Source of the DNA: CAWJPW01 sp963844845
GTDB lineage: Bacteria; Acidobacteriota; Thermoanaerobaculia; Thermoanaerobaculales; Sulfomarinibacteraceae
Assembly (NCBI GenBank): GCA_963844845.1
Contig: CAWJPW010000008.1
Span: forward strand, 744,001-808,000
Direction of reading: 5' to 3'
DNA length: 64,000 bases
The translations under genes were made by a program, and so were the position numbers. Shown one piece after another: positions 1-10,169 of this stretch (its first letter is position 1; each line of letters begins with the position of its first letter). The notes below the pieces were generated by a model, which saw only the letters and a list, made by a program, of their open reading frames with translations, was not told the DNA's origin and searched no databases.

Positions 1-1
1 G

Positions 2-1543
2 CTCCTCAAGCTGACGGTGGGTGAGGCGCGCAATATCACGGTGGTGGGCGACGAGGACCAGTCCATCTATCGCTGGCGCGGTGCCGAGATGGACAATATC
101 CTCTCCTTCGAGAAGCACTTCCCCGGCGCCACGGTAGTGACGCTGGAGGAGAACTACCGCTCCACCCAACCGATTCTCACCGCCGCCGGGGCTCTCATCG
201 CCCGCAACCTGGGGCGCCGCGGCAAGACCCTGTTCACCAGCCGCGCCGGCGGCGAGCCAGTGCGCCTCTTCGTGGGCGAGGACGAACGCGCCGAGGCCCG
301 CTTCGTGGTCGACCGCGTGGAGGAGCTCACCGCCGAGTACCCCCTGGGCAGCATGGCGGTGCTCATGCGCACCAACGCCCAGAGCCGGACCTTCGAGGAG
401 GAGCTTACCCGCCGCCGGGTACCGTACCGGGTTGTGGGGGGCCTGCGCTTCTGGCAGCGTGCCGAGGTCAAGGACGCCCTCGCCTACCTCCGCTTGGTGG
501 TGCACCCGGACGACGTGCTGGCCTTCAGCCGGGTGGTGAACGTGCCCGCTCGCGGCATCGGTGCCGCCACCATCGATGTCCTCGAGGCGCACGCGCGTGA
601 GCGCGCCCTACCGTTGCCGGCGGCGGCACGGGAGCTGCCCGAGCGGCTCTCGCCGCGCGCCCGCACCGCCCTGGAGCATTTCTTCGCCCTCCTCGATGAG
701 GCGCGCTCGCGCCAGGAGGAGCTCGACCCGGGCGACCTGGTGGGCTGGCTGCTGGAGGCGTCCGGGCTCCTCGCTCTTTACGACGGCGAGGATGAGGAGC
801 GGGTGGCACGGCGCGAGAACCTCGCCCAGCTGGCCGCGGCGGTGGCCGACGCGACCCAGCAGGGCACCGGGCTCGAGGAGTTCCTCGACGCGGTGGCGCT
901 GCTCGAGGAGGGCGACGACGCGGCGGTCCCCGACGCGGCGAGCCTCATGACCCTGCACTCCGCCAAGGGGCTCGAGTTCGACGTGGTGTTTCTGGTGGGC
1001 ATGGAGGACGGGCTGCTGCCCCACGCCAACGCCCGCGACGACCTCGAGGGGCTCGAGGAGGAGCGCCGCCTGGCCTACGTGGGGATGACCCGGGCGCGGC
1101 GCTGGCTGGCCCTCACCGCCGCGCGCAGCCGCTTCCTGTTCGGCAATCGCCAGGCAACGCGAGCCTCGCAGTTCCTGCACGAGGTGCCCGGCGACGCCTA
1201 CCGCGATGTCTCGGACACGCCCGTGAGCTTCGCCGAGGCGGAGCGCGTGGTGGCGGCGGCAGGTCGCCGGGGACGGGAGATCTCCGCGGCGGTGCAGGAG
1301 CGCGCGTCGCGGCCGGCGGCCGCTGCGCCGAGTCGGTCGCGGCGGCGGGCGGTGGCGGCCGCCGTCACCGACGGCACCGGCACCGGCTGGCATCCCGGCG
1401 ACCGGGTGCGGCACCGGAGCTTCGGCACCGGAGTCGTGCTGTCGTGTCAGGGGCGGGGCTCCCAGCTCAAGCTGGTGGTCTACTTCGACCGTGTCGGCCG
1501 CAAGACGTTGGTCCCGACCATCGCCCAGCTCGAGCAGCTGTGA
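2..1543 (+). CDS. UvrD/PcrA-family DNA helicase, C-terminal part (cut by window edge)
   Basis: 3'-to-5' superfamily 1A helicase used in DNA repair and replication restart. The reading frame is open to the left edge, so the N-terminus with Walker A is missing. Visible in order: motif III (GDEDQSIYRWRGA), motif IV (ENYRSTQPIL), motif V (TLHSAKGLEFDVVFL), motif VI (YVGMTRAR), then a linker rich in Ala/Arg and a C-terminal Tudor-like domain (GDRVRHRSFGTGVV) typical of PcrA/UvrD. The motifs place it in the UvrD/PcrA/Rep group rather than RecB or AddA; the Tudor-like tail favours PcrA. The stop is at 1541-1543 and hslV follows after 109 bp. Confidence 0.93.
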   Translation, partial: LLKLTVGEARNITVVGDEDQSIYRWRGAEMDNILSFEKHFPGATVVTLEENYRSTQPILTAAGALIARNLGRRGKTLFTSRAGGEPVRLFVGEDERAEARFVVDRVEELTAEYPLGSMAVLMRTNAQSRTFEEELTRRRVPYRVVGGLRFWQRAEVKDALAYLRLVVHPDDVLAFSRVVNVPARGIGAATIDVLEAHARERALPLPAAARELPERLSPRARTALEHFFALLDEARSRQEELDPGDLVGWLLEASGLLALYDGEDEERVARRENLAQLAAAVADATQQGTGLEEFLDAVALLEEGDDAAVPDAASLMTLHSAKGLEFDVVFLVGMEDGLLPHANARDDLEGLEEERRLAYVGMTRARRWLALTAARSRFLFGNRQATRASQFLHEVPGDAYRDVSDTPVSFAEAERVVAAAGRRGREISAAVQERASRPAAAAPSRSRRRAVAAAVTDGTGTGWHPGDRVRHRSFGTGVVLSCQGRGSQLKLVVYFDRVGRKTLVPTIAQLEQL

Positions 1544-1652
1544 CGACGTCGGCGACGGGAGAGCTCCGCTGGGTCGCCGCCGCACGGAGTGGCGAGGGCG
1601 GCGGGCGGGTTCTCTGGTGAGACGGCCCGTCTCGGGGCCGTGGGAGGTGAGC

Positions 1653-2188
1653 ATGAGTGAGTGGCACCACACCACCGTGGTGGCGGTTCGCCGCGGCGGC
1701 ACCGTCGCGGTGGGCTGTGACGGTCAGGTCACCCTGGGCAGCCAGGTGATGAAGCACGGCGCCACCAAGGTGCGCCGCCTCGCCGGCGGCAGGGTCATCG
1801 TGGGGTTTGCAGGCAGCGTGGCCGACGCGTTCGCCCTCTTCACCCGCTTCGAGGCCAAGCTGGAGACCTACGGCGCCAACCTCGAGCGGGCCGCGGTGGA
1901 GCTGGCGCGGGAGTGGCGCACCGACCGGGCCCTGCGCCACCTGGAGGCATTGCTGGTGGCCGCCGACGGCTCGACCACCCTGCTCATCTCGGGCACCGGC
2001 GAGGTGCTTTCGCCCGACGACGAGGTCGTGGCGGTGGGCTCCGGCGGAGGCTACGCGCTGGCGGCGGCGCGGGCGCTGGTGCGCCACACCGAGCTGGGTC
2101 CCGCCGAGGTGGTGCGCGAGGCCCTGGCCATCGCCGCCGCTATCGACATCTACACCAACGACCGCATAACCGTGGAGGAGCTGTCATC

Positions 2189-2192
<4 letters not shown>
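1653..2192 (+). CDS. hslV: ATP-dependent protease subunit HslV
   Basis: Proteolytic threonine-peptidase subunit of the cytoplasmic HslUV (ClpQY) protease. The ATG at 1653 gives 179 residues starting MSEWHHTTVVAVRR; family knowledge predicts removal of the first six residues to expose catalytic Thr7. The segment CDGQVTLG matches the family GDGQxTLG, with Cys in place of the first Gly. WRTDRALRHLEALL and YTNDRITVEEL near the C-terminus are also typical. The start is preceded by GGGAGGTGAGC, a clear ribosome binding site. The stop overlaps the GTG start of hslU by four bases (GTGA), indicating translational coupling. Confidence 0.96.
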
Positions 2193-3514
<1,322 letters not shown>

Positions 3515-3991
3515 CCACGGTTTTGCCGGATCGCTGCTGCGGGGGCCCATCTCGCCGCCGTGGCGGCGTGGCCCCGGCTTCCGATGCGCCCGGCCGCGGT
3601 CATCGGCCGCGGCCCCGGTCGCCGATGCTCCCAACACCGGCTCCCGGGTGGCTCCGCCGCCCGTCGGCGTGGTCCCGGGGGCGGCAGCGGCACGAGCGGA
3701 CGAACGGCAACGAGGCCGCCCCCGGGACCCAGCGCCGAGTCGCCTGCCTCGTCGTTTTGGGGCACTTCTCCGGACGCCAAGGGCCGTGGGAGCCCCCCCG
3801 AACACTGTTTCGGCAATCGCGCTGCACATGTGAAGGCGCTCCAGGAAAAGTGTTCGGGACGGCACGCCCGCCGGAGGAGGCCTGCTCAGGGACGGTTCCG
3901 GCGATCGATCTCGGCCACGGCCAACGGTCCCGGTCCCGGTTCCGGTCGCGGTTCCGGTCGCGACGGAGAAATCCGGCTAGAATCGGGAGCG
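3515..3991 (+). repeat. Intergenic repeat mosaic, inverted partner of 22.4-22.7 kb
   Basis: This 477-bp gap has no convincing gene. Positions 3624-3875 match the reverse complement of 22405-22661 over most of their length by eye. The core is a long palindrome: CCCGAACACTGTTTC near 3798-3812 faces GGAAAAGTGTTCGGG near 3844-3858 across a loop of about 30 bp. From about 3920 to 3970 there is a degenerate hexanucleotide run of the form GGTCCC/GGTTCC/GGTCGC. A possible -10 box TAGAAT lies at 3978-3983 just before the next gene, with no clear -35. Confidence 0.7.
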
Positions 3992-5068
3992 ATGACGCGC
4001 CATACGCTTCGTGCCGGTGGGTTGGTGATCGCGGGCCTCCTCCTGTTACCCGGGTGCGGTCGCAAGGCGGTGCCGCTTCCGCCGGTGATCCGGGTGGCCG
4101 AAACCACCCGCGACCTCACGGTCTACCAGGCGGGCGAGCAGGCGGAGCTGCGCTGGAGCTACCCCGCCATGACCACCGCCGGGGGACCCCTGCCCGACCT
4201 CCAGGCGGTGGAGGTGTGGCGGCTCGCCATCCCGCCCGCCCAGGAGCCCAAGGGGACGAGCGACCGCGACCGCAGGACGCGGGTGGCGCTGCTCAAGGGG
4301 CAGGGCGAGAAGATCGCCGTGCTGCGCGGTGACCAGCTGGACGCCGCCACCCGCGGGCCTTCCCTGGTTTTCGAGGACAACCTCGCCGTCTGGTACGCCG
4401 CCAACCGGGAGCGCATGCCGCTGGTGCTGTGGTACGCGGTGCGCTCGGTATGCTGCGGCGACCGTCCCTCCGACTTGTCCAACATCGTGCGGCTCGAGCC
4501 CCAGGCGCCGCCGTCGCCGCCCAGCGGGCTCGTCGCCGCGGCCACCACCGCCGGCATCGAGCTGCACTGGACGCCCGAAGAGGGCAGCGGCACGGTGGTG
4601 GAGCGCGCTGGCTCCGACGGAGCGTGGCGACGGATCACGCCCGAGCCCCGCACCGGCGACAGCTGGACCGATGCCGGTGCTGCCCAGGGCGAGACCTGGC
4701 ACTACCGCCTGCGCGCCACACGAAGCACCGGCAGCGGCAGCCTGGTCGTGGGCGGACCCGGACCCGATGTCACGGTGGCCTACCCGGACGTCTATCCCCC
4801 CGGCGAGCCCGAGGACCTGGTGTGCCTGCCCGAAGCCGGCCGGGTGCTTCTGCGCTGGAGTGCGGCGGCCGATGCTGTCGGCTACCGCGTCTTCCGCCAG
4901 CAGGCCGGCGGCGAGTGGCTCCACCTGGGGGCGCAGCAAACCGCGCTCAAGCTCGAGGACGACGGCCCGCCCACGGGCACCGTGACCTACGCGGTCAAGG
5001 CGGTGGACGCGGCGGGCAACGAGTCGAACCCGGCGACCTGCACCACCGTGGTCGCCAACGCCCCATGA
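3992..5068 (+). CDS. Predicted lipoprotein with fibronectin type III-like domains
   Basis: The 358-residue product begins with a short positively charged signal sequence and hydrophobic stretch ending in the lipobox LLPGC, so it is predicted to be lipid-anchored on the outside of the inner membrane or in the outer membrane. Beyond residue 30 there are beta-rich segments (for example PPSPPSGLVAAAT, IELHWTPE, RVLLRWSAAADAVGYRVFR, VTYAVKAVDAAGNES) that look like two or three Fn3 repeats. Function is unknown; Fn3 modules usually bind surfaces or proteins. The ATG at 3992 is chosen because the signal peptide starts there; the frame is open further upstream only through repeat DNA. Its stop overlaps the dapF ATG by four bases. 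Confidence 0.8.
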   Translation: MTRHTLRAGGLVIAGLLLLPGCGRKAVPLPPVIRVAETTRDLTVYQAGEQAELRWSYPAMTTAGGPLPDLQAVEVWRLAIPPAQEPKGTSDRDRRTRVALLKGQGEKIAVLRGDQLDAATRGPSLVFEDNLAVWYAANRERMPLVLWYAVRSVCCGDRPSDLSNIVRLEPQAPPSPPSGLVAAATTAGIELHWTPEEGSGTVVERAGSDGAWRRITPEPRTGDSWTDAGAAQGETWHYRLRATRSTGSGSLVVGGPGPDVTVAYPDVYPPGEPEDLVCLPEAGRVLLRWSAAADAVGYRVFRQQAGGEWLHLGAQQTALKLEDDGPPTGTVTYAVKAVDAAGNESNPATCTTVVANAP

Positions 5069-5880
5069 GCGGCCGCCTCCTCAAGGTGGAGGGGGCGGGC
5101 AACGACTTCCTGCTGGGCACCGGACGCTGGGCGGAGCGCCTCGCCGCCGACGCCGATCTGGTCCGCCGCCTGTGCCGGCGGCAGCAAGGTGTCGGCGCCG
5201 ACGGCGCCCTCGCGCTCTTCCGCACCGGTAGGTCCGAGGTGCGGGTGGACTACTGCAATGCCGACGGCACCCGGGCCGCGTTCTGCGCCAACGGTACCCG
5301 TTGTGCTGCGCGCGGGGCGGTGGAGCTTCTGGGGCTGCCGTCGAAGCTGGTCGTTCACACCGGGTGGGGGCCGATTCCCGCCCGGGTCGCGGGGATGCAG
5401 GTCGGCCTCGAGCTGCCGTCCACCGACGAGCCGCCGCGGCCCCTGCTCCTGGCCACCGGTGGCCGCCGCTGGCACCTGTGGTGGTGGCGGGTGGGTGTGC
5501 CCCATCTGGTGGTGCCGGTGGAGGAGGAGCTCGCCGAACTCGACCTCGCACGCTGGGCGCCGCCCCTGCGCCACCACCCCGAGCTGGCCCCTGAGGGCGC
5601 CAACGTCAACTTCGTCGCCGCATCCGCCCCCGGGCACCTGGCGATACGCTCGTGGGAGCGGGGCGTGGAGGGCGAGACACTGTCGTGTGGCTCGGGCGTG
5701 GTGGCGGCGGCGCTGGTCTGGATGGCGGAGCACGGCGGCCGCAGCCTCACCTGTGCGACTCGCTCCGGCGATCTCCTGGAGGTCGAGGCGGTGGGCGAGC
5801 TTCCGGTGGGCGGCGCGCGGCTCAGCGGTCCGGCCCGCTTCGTGGCTGCCGTCGAGCCGGCCGCCGAGCTGCTCGACTGA
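5065..5880 (+). CDS. dapF: Diaminopimelate epimerase
   Basis: Converts LL- to meso-diaminopimelate for lysine and peptidoglycan synthesis. The 271-residue protein has the N-terminal signature KVEGAGNDFLL, the first active-site region NADGTRAAFCANGTRC (catalytic Cys74; the usual CGNG is CANG here) and the second region LSCGSGVVAAA containing the second catalytic Cys. The two Cys residues act as the acid/base pair in this family. ATG 5065 overlaps the upstream lipoprotein stop (ATGA), so the pair is probably one transcript. It is convergent with pgpA, with only 21 bp between stops. Confidence 0.95.
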   Translation: MSGRLLKVEGAGNDFLLGTGRWAERLAADADLVRRLCRRQQGVGADGALALFRTGRSEVRVDYCNADGTRAAFCANGTRCAARGAVELLGLPSKLVVHTGWGPIPARVAGMQVGLELPSTDEPPRPLLLATGGRRWHLWWWRVGVPHLVVPVEEELAELDLARWAPPLRHHPELAPEGANVNFVAASAPGHLAIRSWERGVEGETLSCGSGVVAAALVWMAEHGGRSLTCATRSGDLLEVEAVGELPVGGARLSGPARFVAAVEPAAELLD

Positions 5881-5901
5881 GACGCAGGGCCCGCCAGCCG
5901 G

Positions 5902-6411
5902 TCACCCGCCCAGCACGCCGGTGGCCTGCAGGAGCACCATCACCGCGCCTGCGAGGATCGCCGCCGCCAGGTCGTCGGCCATGATCCCGATCCCGCCCGG
6001 CAGCCTCTCCAGGCGGCGTATAGGCCACGGCTTGACCACGTCGAAGACCCGGAAGGCCACGAATCCCGCCGCCACCGTGACCGGCAGGTGTCCACCCAGC
6101 GCCGCCCCCGGCAGGGCGACCAGGTAGGTCAGCCACTGGCCCGCTACCTCGTCGATGACCACCGGGCCAGGGTCGCGCACACCGCGCCGCCTCGCCTCGC
6201 GGTCCGAGGCCCACCAGCCCACCGCGGTGACCAGGACCACCGCCGCACCCGTGACCAGCGCGAGCGCGCCGCGCCCGGGCACCAGGACGGCCGCGCCCCA
6301 CCACGCCAGTGCGGCCGGCAGCGAGCCAGCCGTGGTGCCCGGCGCGGGCAACGCGTCGCCCAGCCTGCCCATCGTGGCGACGAGGCGTGCGACAGTTGTG
6401 CTGGCTCTCAC
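5902..6411 (-). CDS. pgpA: Phosphatidylglycerophosphatase A
   Basis: Dephosphorylates phosphatidylglycerophosphate to phosphatidylglycerol at the inner membrane. The segment GRLGDALPAPGTTAGSL matches the conserved N-terminal GxGxxPxAPGTxGSL motif, followed by DPGPVVIDEVAGQW and FRVFDVVKPWPI, both hallmarks of the family, and GIGIMADDLAAAI near the end. Three to four hydrophobic segments are visible. The start is uncertain: GTG at 6411 is preferred because the domain already begins before the internal ATG at 6372; a TTG at 6453 is also possible. It lies 79 bp downstream of mpl and is probably co-transcribed with it. Confidence 0.88.
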   Translation of the reverse strand: MRASTTVARLVATMGRLGDALPAPGTTAGSLPAALAWWGAAVLVPGRGALALVTGAAVVLVTAVGWWASDREARRRGVRDPGPVVIDEVAGQWLTYLVALPGAALGGHLPVTVAAGFVAFRVFDVVKPWPIRRLERLPGGIGIMADDLAAAILAGAVMVLLQATGVLGG

Positions 6412-6490
6412 GGGGGTGCATGGTAGCAGGCGGCCGATGGAGGCGCGTTCCAACGTACACGTTGCGGTTCGCCGGGGCGCGTCCTTTGCC

Positions 6491-7915
6491 TCACATGCTG
6501 CGTTCGGCGAGCGCCTCCAGCAGCCGCCGGCAGAGCCTGCCGAAGCTCCCCGAGGAGCAAACGAGAACCACGTCGCCGGTGTGCAGGTGCGGCAGCAACG
6601 CCTCCACCGGGTCCTCGTCCTCGGCCGGCATCACCGGGACCACCGAGCGGGCGGCGAGGCCACGGACGAGCAGGTCGCGATCGAGCACCTCGTCGGCGCC
6701 AAGGCGGTCGCGGTGGAACACCGGTGCGACCAGGACCACGGCGGCGCCAGCGAGGGCGTCTTCGGTGGCAGCCTGCACCTGGCGCCGCCCCGCGGTGAGC
6801 GAGCGCGGCTCGTAGGCGAGCACCAGGCGGCGGCCCGGCCAGCGTTCGCCCGCGGCCTCCAGGGTGGCGGCCAGGGCAGTGTGGTGGTGGGCGAAGTCGT
6901 CCACCACCACGATGCCGTGGGCCTCGCCCACGACCTCCAGTCGGCGGCGGACGCCGGGGAAGGTGGCGAGGGCGGCGAGGGCGGCGTCGGGGTCGACGCC
7001 GGCCCACAGGGCGGCGGCCAGGGCCATGGCTGCGTTGTGCAGGTTGTGACGGCCGGCGAGGGGAAGCGCCAGGTCCAGAGCCCGGCCCTGCCAGTGCGCC
7101 AACGCGAAGCTGCCGCTCGGGGTTGCCCGCAGGCGCTGGAGGCGGAGGGCGGCATCGGTCCCCGGGCCCACCACCAGGAGGGGCGCGGTGGCGGGGCGCA
7201 CCGCCGTCAGCGCCTGCTCGCTCCAGCCGCTCACGATCACCACGCCGTCGCGGGGAACCTGCGCCGATCCGGCGCCGAAGGCGGCCAGAACGGCATCCAG
7301 GTTCGGGTAGAGGTCGGCGTGGTCGTACTCGACCGGGCCGAGCAGGAACACGTGTGGACGGTAGTGGAGGAACTTGGGACCGCGGTCGAAGAAGGCGGCG
7401 TTGTACTCGTCGCCCTCGATGGCCATCCACGGCCCCTGCCCCAGGCGGAACGAGCGGCGGCTCCACGGGAGCATGCCGCCCACCAGGTACGATGGGTCCG
7501 TCCCGGTGGACTCCAGCACCCAGGCGAGCAGCGCCGAGGTGGTCGTCTTGCCGTGGGTGCCTGCTACGACCATGCTCTGGCGGCCCTCCGCGAGCAGGTA
7601 GTGCGCCACCGCCTCGGCCTGGGAGAGGAAGGGGAGGCGCCGCTCGAGCACCGCGCGAACCACCGGGTTGTGTCGCGGCACGGCGTTGCCGATGATGACG
7701 CGGTCGACGTCGCTGGGGAGGTTGGCCGGATCCCACCCCAGACGTACGGGAATGTGCAGCTCCTCCAGCAGCTCGCTCATCGGAGGGTACAGCTGGCTGT
7801 CGACGCCGCTGACCCGGTGACCGGCGGCGTCGAGGAGGCCGGCGAGGGAGGCCATGGCGGTCCCGCCGATGGGCAGGAAGAACAGGTTCTCCCGACGCTG
7901 GAACGCGTCTTGCAA
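6491..7915 (-). CDS. mpl: UDP-N-acetylmuramate:L-alanyl-gamma-D-glutamyl-meso-DAP ligase (murein peptide recycling)
   Basis: Joins recycled murein tripeptide to UDP-MurNAc in the cytoplasm. The 474-residue protein shows the Mur-ligase architecture: N-terminal Rossmann-like segment (LFFLPIGGTAMASLAGLL), central P-loop GTHGKTTTSALLAW, AIEGDEYNAAFFDRGPKF, GRHNLHNAAMALAAA and DDFAHHHTALAATL. The N-terminal and DEYNAAFFD patterns favour Mpl over MurC. The only suitable start is TTG at 7915, preceded by GGGGGAT on the minus strand. It is divergent from the DUF1573 gene and has pgpA downstream. Confidence 0.9.
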   Translation of the reverse strand: MQDAFQRRENLFFLPIGGTAMASLAGLLDAAGHRVSGVDSQLYPPMSELLEELHIPVRLGWDPANLPSDVDRVIIGNAVPRHNPVVRAVLERRLPFLSQAEAVAHYLLAEGRQSMVVAGTHGKTTTSALLAWVLESTGTDPSYLVGGMLPWSRRSFRLGQGPWMAIEGDEYNAAFFDRGPKFLHYRPHVFLLGPVEYDHADLYPNLDAVLAAFGAGSAQVPRDGVVIVSGWSEQALTAVRPATAPLLVVGPGTDAALRLQRLRATPSGSFALAHWQGRALDLALPLAGRHNLHNAAMALAAALWAGVDPDAALAALATFPGVRRRLEVVGEAHGIVVVDDFAHHHTALAATLEAAGERWPGRRLVLAYEPRSLTAGRRQVQAATEDALAGAAVVLVAPVFHRDRLGADEVLDRDLLVRGLAARSVVPVMPAEDEDPVEALLPHLHTGDVVLVCSSGSFGRLCRRLLEALAERSM

Positions 7916-7934
7916 TTAATTATCCCCCGTGGGC

Positions 7935-7963
7935 TTGAAGGCCCGCTACCGAACCTCTAAGAT
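7935..7963 (+). promoter_or_regulatory. Probable sigma-70-type promoter for the DUF1573 gene
   Basis: TTGAAG at 7935-7940 and TAAGAT at 7958-7963 are separated by 17 bp. The start codon it would serve is 40 bp further on, with AAGGAGG in between. It sits in the divergent gap between mpl and the DUF1573 gene. Confidence 0.55.
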
Positions 7964-8002
7964 TGTCGCCGTTCGTGTGTGGGAGAACAAGGAGGACTGG
8001 AG

Positions 8003-9031
8003 ATGCTGAAGAAGACCTGGTCGATCGTGGCACTGGCGGCACTCCTGCTGCTGCCGGGCCTGGCGGTGGCACAGAGTGCCCCGGAGGCAGACGCTGGCAA
8101 CCCGAAGCTGGTGGTGCCCGAGAAGGTCAAGGATTTCGGAACTGTGGCCCAGGGCGAGCAGCTCAAGGCCAACTTCGAGCTGCGCAACGAGGGCACCGCG
8201 CCCGTCGAAGTCAAGTCGGTACGTCCCACCTGCGGCTGCACGGTGGCGAGCTACGACAAGAAGATCGCGCCGGGGGCCACCGGATCGATCGCCGCGTCCG
8301 TCGACACGACCAACTTCAGCGGCCCCATCGCCAAGTCCCTGCTCGTGCTTACCAACGATCCCGAGACCCCCAATCTGACCCTGGTCGTCAAGGCCGAGGT
8401 GCAGCCGCACGTCGAGGTGCTGCCGCGGCCCCTGGTGCGCTTCAACGCCGTCCAGGGCGACGAGGCGACCGACAAGGTCACTCTGGTCTCCTCCATGGGC
8501 GAGGGCTTCTCGATAACCGGCGTCGAGTCCAGTGTGCCGTACATCTCGGCAACCAGCCGCAAGCTGGGCAAGGACGAGATGCTGCCCAACAAGAACGCCC
8601 CGCAGTACGAGGTGTCCCTGGCCATGGCGCCGGACGCGCCGGTGGGCCCCGTCAACGCCACTGTGATGGTCCACACCGATGACCCCAAAGCGAAAGAGGT
8701 CCCCATCCGGGTGTTCGGCGTTGTGCGCGCCCTCGTCCACGTCACCCCGCCGGAGATCCAGTTCGGGACGGTGGATGCCAAGCTGAAGCCGGGACGCAAC
8801 GTGCTGGTCATCAACAACCGACCGCAGCCCCTCAACGTGACCGGTGCCACGGTGGACGACGCCACCTTCGCCACCCAGATCAACCCGCTGCAGGAGGGGC
8901 AGCGCTACCAGGTCACGGTGACCATCAGGCCCGATGCGGCCCCCGGGACCCATTCGGGGACCCTTACCATCACCACCACCGATCCCCGTTACTCCGAGCT
9001 GACGGTGCCGGTGGCGGCCAACGTGCAGTAG
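8003..9031 (+). CDS. Secreted DUF1573-family protein
   Basis: A 342-residue exported protein of unknown function. A signal peptide is clear (KK, then a hydrophobic run ending AVAQ, cleavage near residue 24). DUF1573 is recognised from FGTVAQGEQLKANFELRNEGTAPVEV followed by the conserved PTCGCTVASYDKKIAPG. The rest contains further Ig-like/ASH-type beta modules (for example VTPPEIQFGTVDAKLKPG). The ATG at 8003 is chosen over an upstream in-frame codon because of the AAGGAGG seven bases before and the signal peptide. It appears monocistronic: a strong hairpin follows. Confidence 0.85.
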   Translation: MLKKTWSIVALAALLLLPGLAVAQSAPEADAGNPKLVVPEKVKDFGTVAQGEQLKANFELRNEGTAPVEVKSVRPTCGCTVASYDKKIAPGATGSIAASVDTTNFSGPIAKSLLVLTNDPETPNLTLVVKAEVQPHVEVLPRPLVRFNAVQGDEATDKVTLVSSMGEGFSITGVESSVPYISATSRKLGKDEMLPNKNAPQYEVSLAMAPDAPVGPVNATVMVHTDDPKAKEVPIRVFGVVRALVHVTPPEIQFGTVDAKLKPGRNVLVINNRPQPLNVTGATVDDATFATQINPLQEGQRYQVTVTIRPDAAPGTHSGTLTITTTDPRYSELTVPVAANVQ

Positions 9032-9078
9032 AGACGCACCGCCGTGCATGGGGCCGGGTCTCGACCCGGTTCCGGATG

Positions 9079-9116
9079 CGGCCGCCGCCCGGTTCCTGGG
9101 AACTGGGCGGCGGCCG
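9079..9116 (+). terminator. Strong hairpin after the DUF1573 gene
   Basis: CGGCCGCCGCCC (9079-9090) pairs perfectly with GGGCGGCGGCCG (9105-9116), and the GGTTC/GAACT bases inside extend the stem. There is no proper T-tract, so it may be a terminator or a processing/stability element. Confidence 0.55.
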
Positions 9117-9143
9117 TCGGTGGTTCCAAGGATGGATGCCACG

Positions 9144-10169
9144 ATGACCCGACTTCGCGCCCTCGCCTGGGAGGACGACGCCCTGCTCCTCCTCGATCAG
9201 CGGCAGCTGCCGCTGCGCACGGGCTGGGTGCGCTGCGTCTCGCCCGCCGACGTGGCCTCCGCCATCGCCGCGCTGGTCGTGCGTGGTGCCCCGGCCATCG
9301 GTGTCAGCGCTGCGTACGGCATGGTGCTGGCGGCCCAGGCCGACCCGGAAGGACTGGAGCGGGCCGCCGCCGAGCTACGCCGGGCCCGACCCACGGCCGT
9401 CAATCTCGCCTGGGCGGTGGATCGGGTGCTCGCCCGCTGCCATGTCGTGGACCGTGACGAGCGAGCTGCGGCGGCGCTGGCGGAAGCCCGCGCGATCCAC
9501 GCCGAGGACGAGGCGGCGTGCCTCGCGATGGCTCGCCACGGCGCCGACCTCATCGCCGCCGAGCACCAGGTGGAGCTGCTCACCCACTGCAACACCGGGG
9601 CCCTGGCCACCGCCGGGATCGGCACCGCCCTCGGGGTGGTGCGTGAGGTGGCGCGACGTGGGCGTCTGGCCCGCCTGTGGGCGTGCGAGGCCCGCCCGGT
9701 GCTGCAGGGGGCGCGCTTGACGGCGTGGGAGGCGGTGCAGGACGGCCTCCCGGTCACCCTCGTGACCGACACCGCCGCGGCCACGGTGATGGTCCGACGG
9801 CCGCTGGCTGCGGTGCTGGTGGGCGCCGACCGCATCGCGGCGGACGGCAGCACCGCCAACAAGGTCGGGACCTACCCGCTGGCGGTGCTGGCTGCGAGGC
9901 ACAGGGTGCCGTTCCTGGTGGTGGCCCCCACCTCCACGGTGGACCTGAGCGCCCGCGACGGCGCGGCCATCCCCATCGAGGAGCGCGGGCCCGACGAGGT
10001 CCGACGGGTGGGCGGGGCGCAGCTGGCCCCCGCCGACGTGGACGTCTTCAACCCCGCCTTCGACGTGACTCCACCCGAGCTGATCACCGCCATCGTCACC
10101 GAGCGGGGGGTCGCCCGGCCGCCGTTCGCGAAGGGGCTGGCCGAGCTCGCTCGAAAGGGGGGTGCGTGA
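9144..10169 (+). CDS. mtnA: S-methyl-5-thioribose-1-phosphate isomerase
   Basis: Aldose-ketose isomerase of the methionine salvage pathway. Family motifs are present in order: LRALAWEDDALLLLDQRQLP, IAALVVRGAPAIGVSAAYG, HCNTGALATAGIGTALGVV with the catalytic-type Cys, ARPVLQGARLTAWE, VGADRIAADGSTANKVGTY with the catalytic Asp, and PFLVVAPTSTVD. Start is not certain: ATG 9144 lies at good spacing from AAGGA at 9128; ATG 9132 is four residues upstream. The last codons overlap the GTG of tsaD, beginning a run of four overlapping genes. No mtnB-D or other salvage genes are in the window. Confidence 0.93.
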   Translation: MTRLRALAWEDDALLLLDQRQLPLRTGWVRCVSPADVASAIAALVVRGAPAIGVSAAYGMVLAAQADPEGLERAAAELRRARPTAVNLAWAVDRVLARCHVVDRDERAAAALAEARAIHAEDEAACLAMARHGADLIAAEHQVELLTHCNTGALATAGIGTALGVVREVARRGRLARLWACEARPVLQGARLTAWEAVQDGLPVTLVTDTAAATVMVRRPLAAVLVGADRIAADGSTANKVGTYPLAVLAARHRVPFLVVAPTSTVDLSARDGAAIPIEERGPDEVRRVGGAQLAPADVDVFNPAFDVTPPELITAIVTERGVARPPFAKGLAELARKGGA

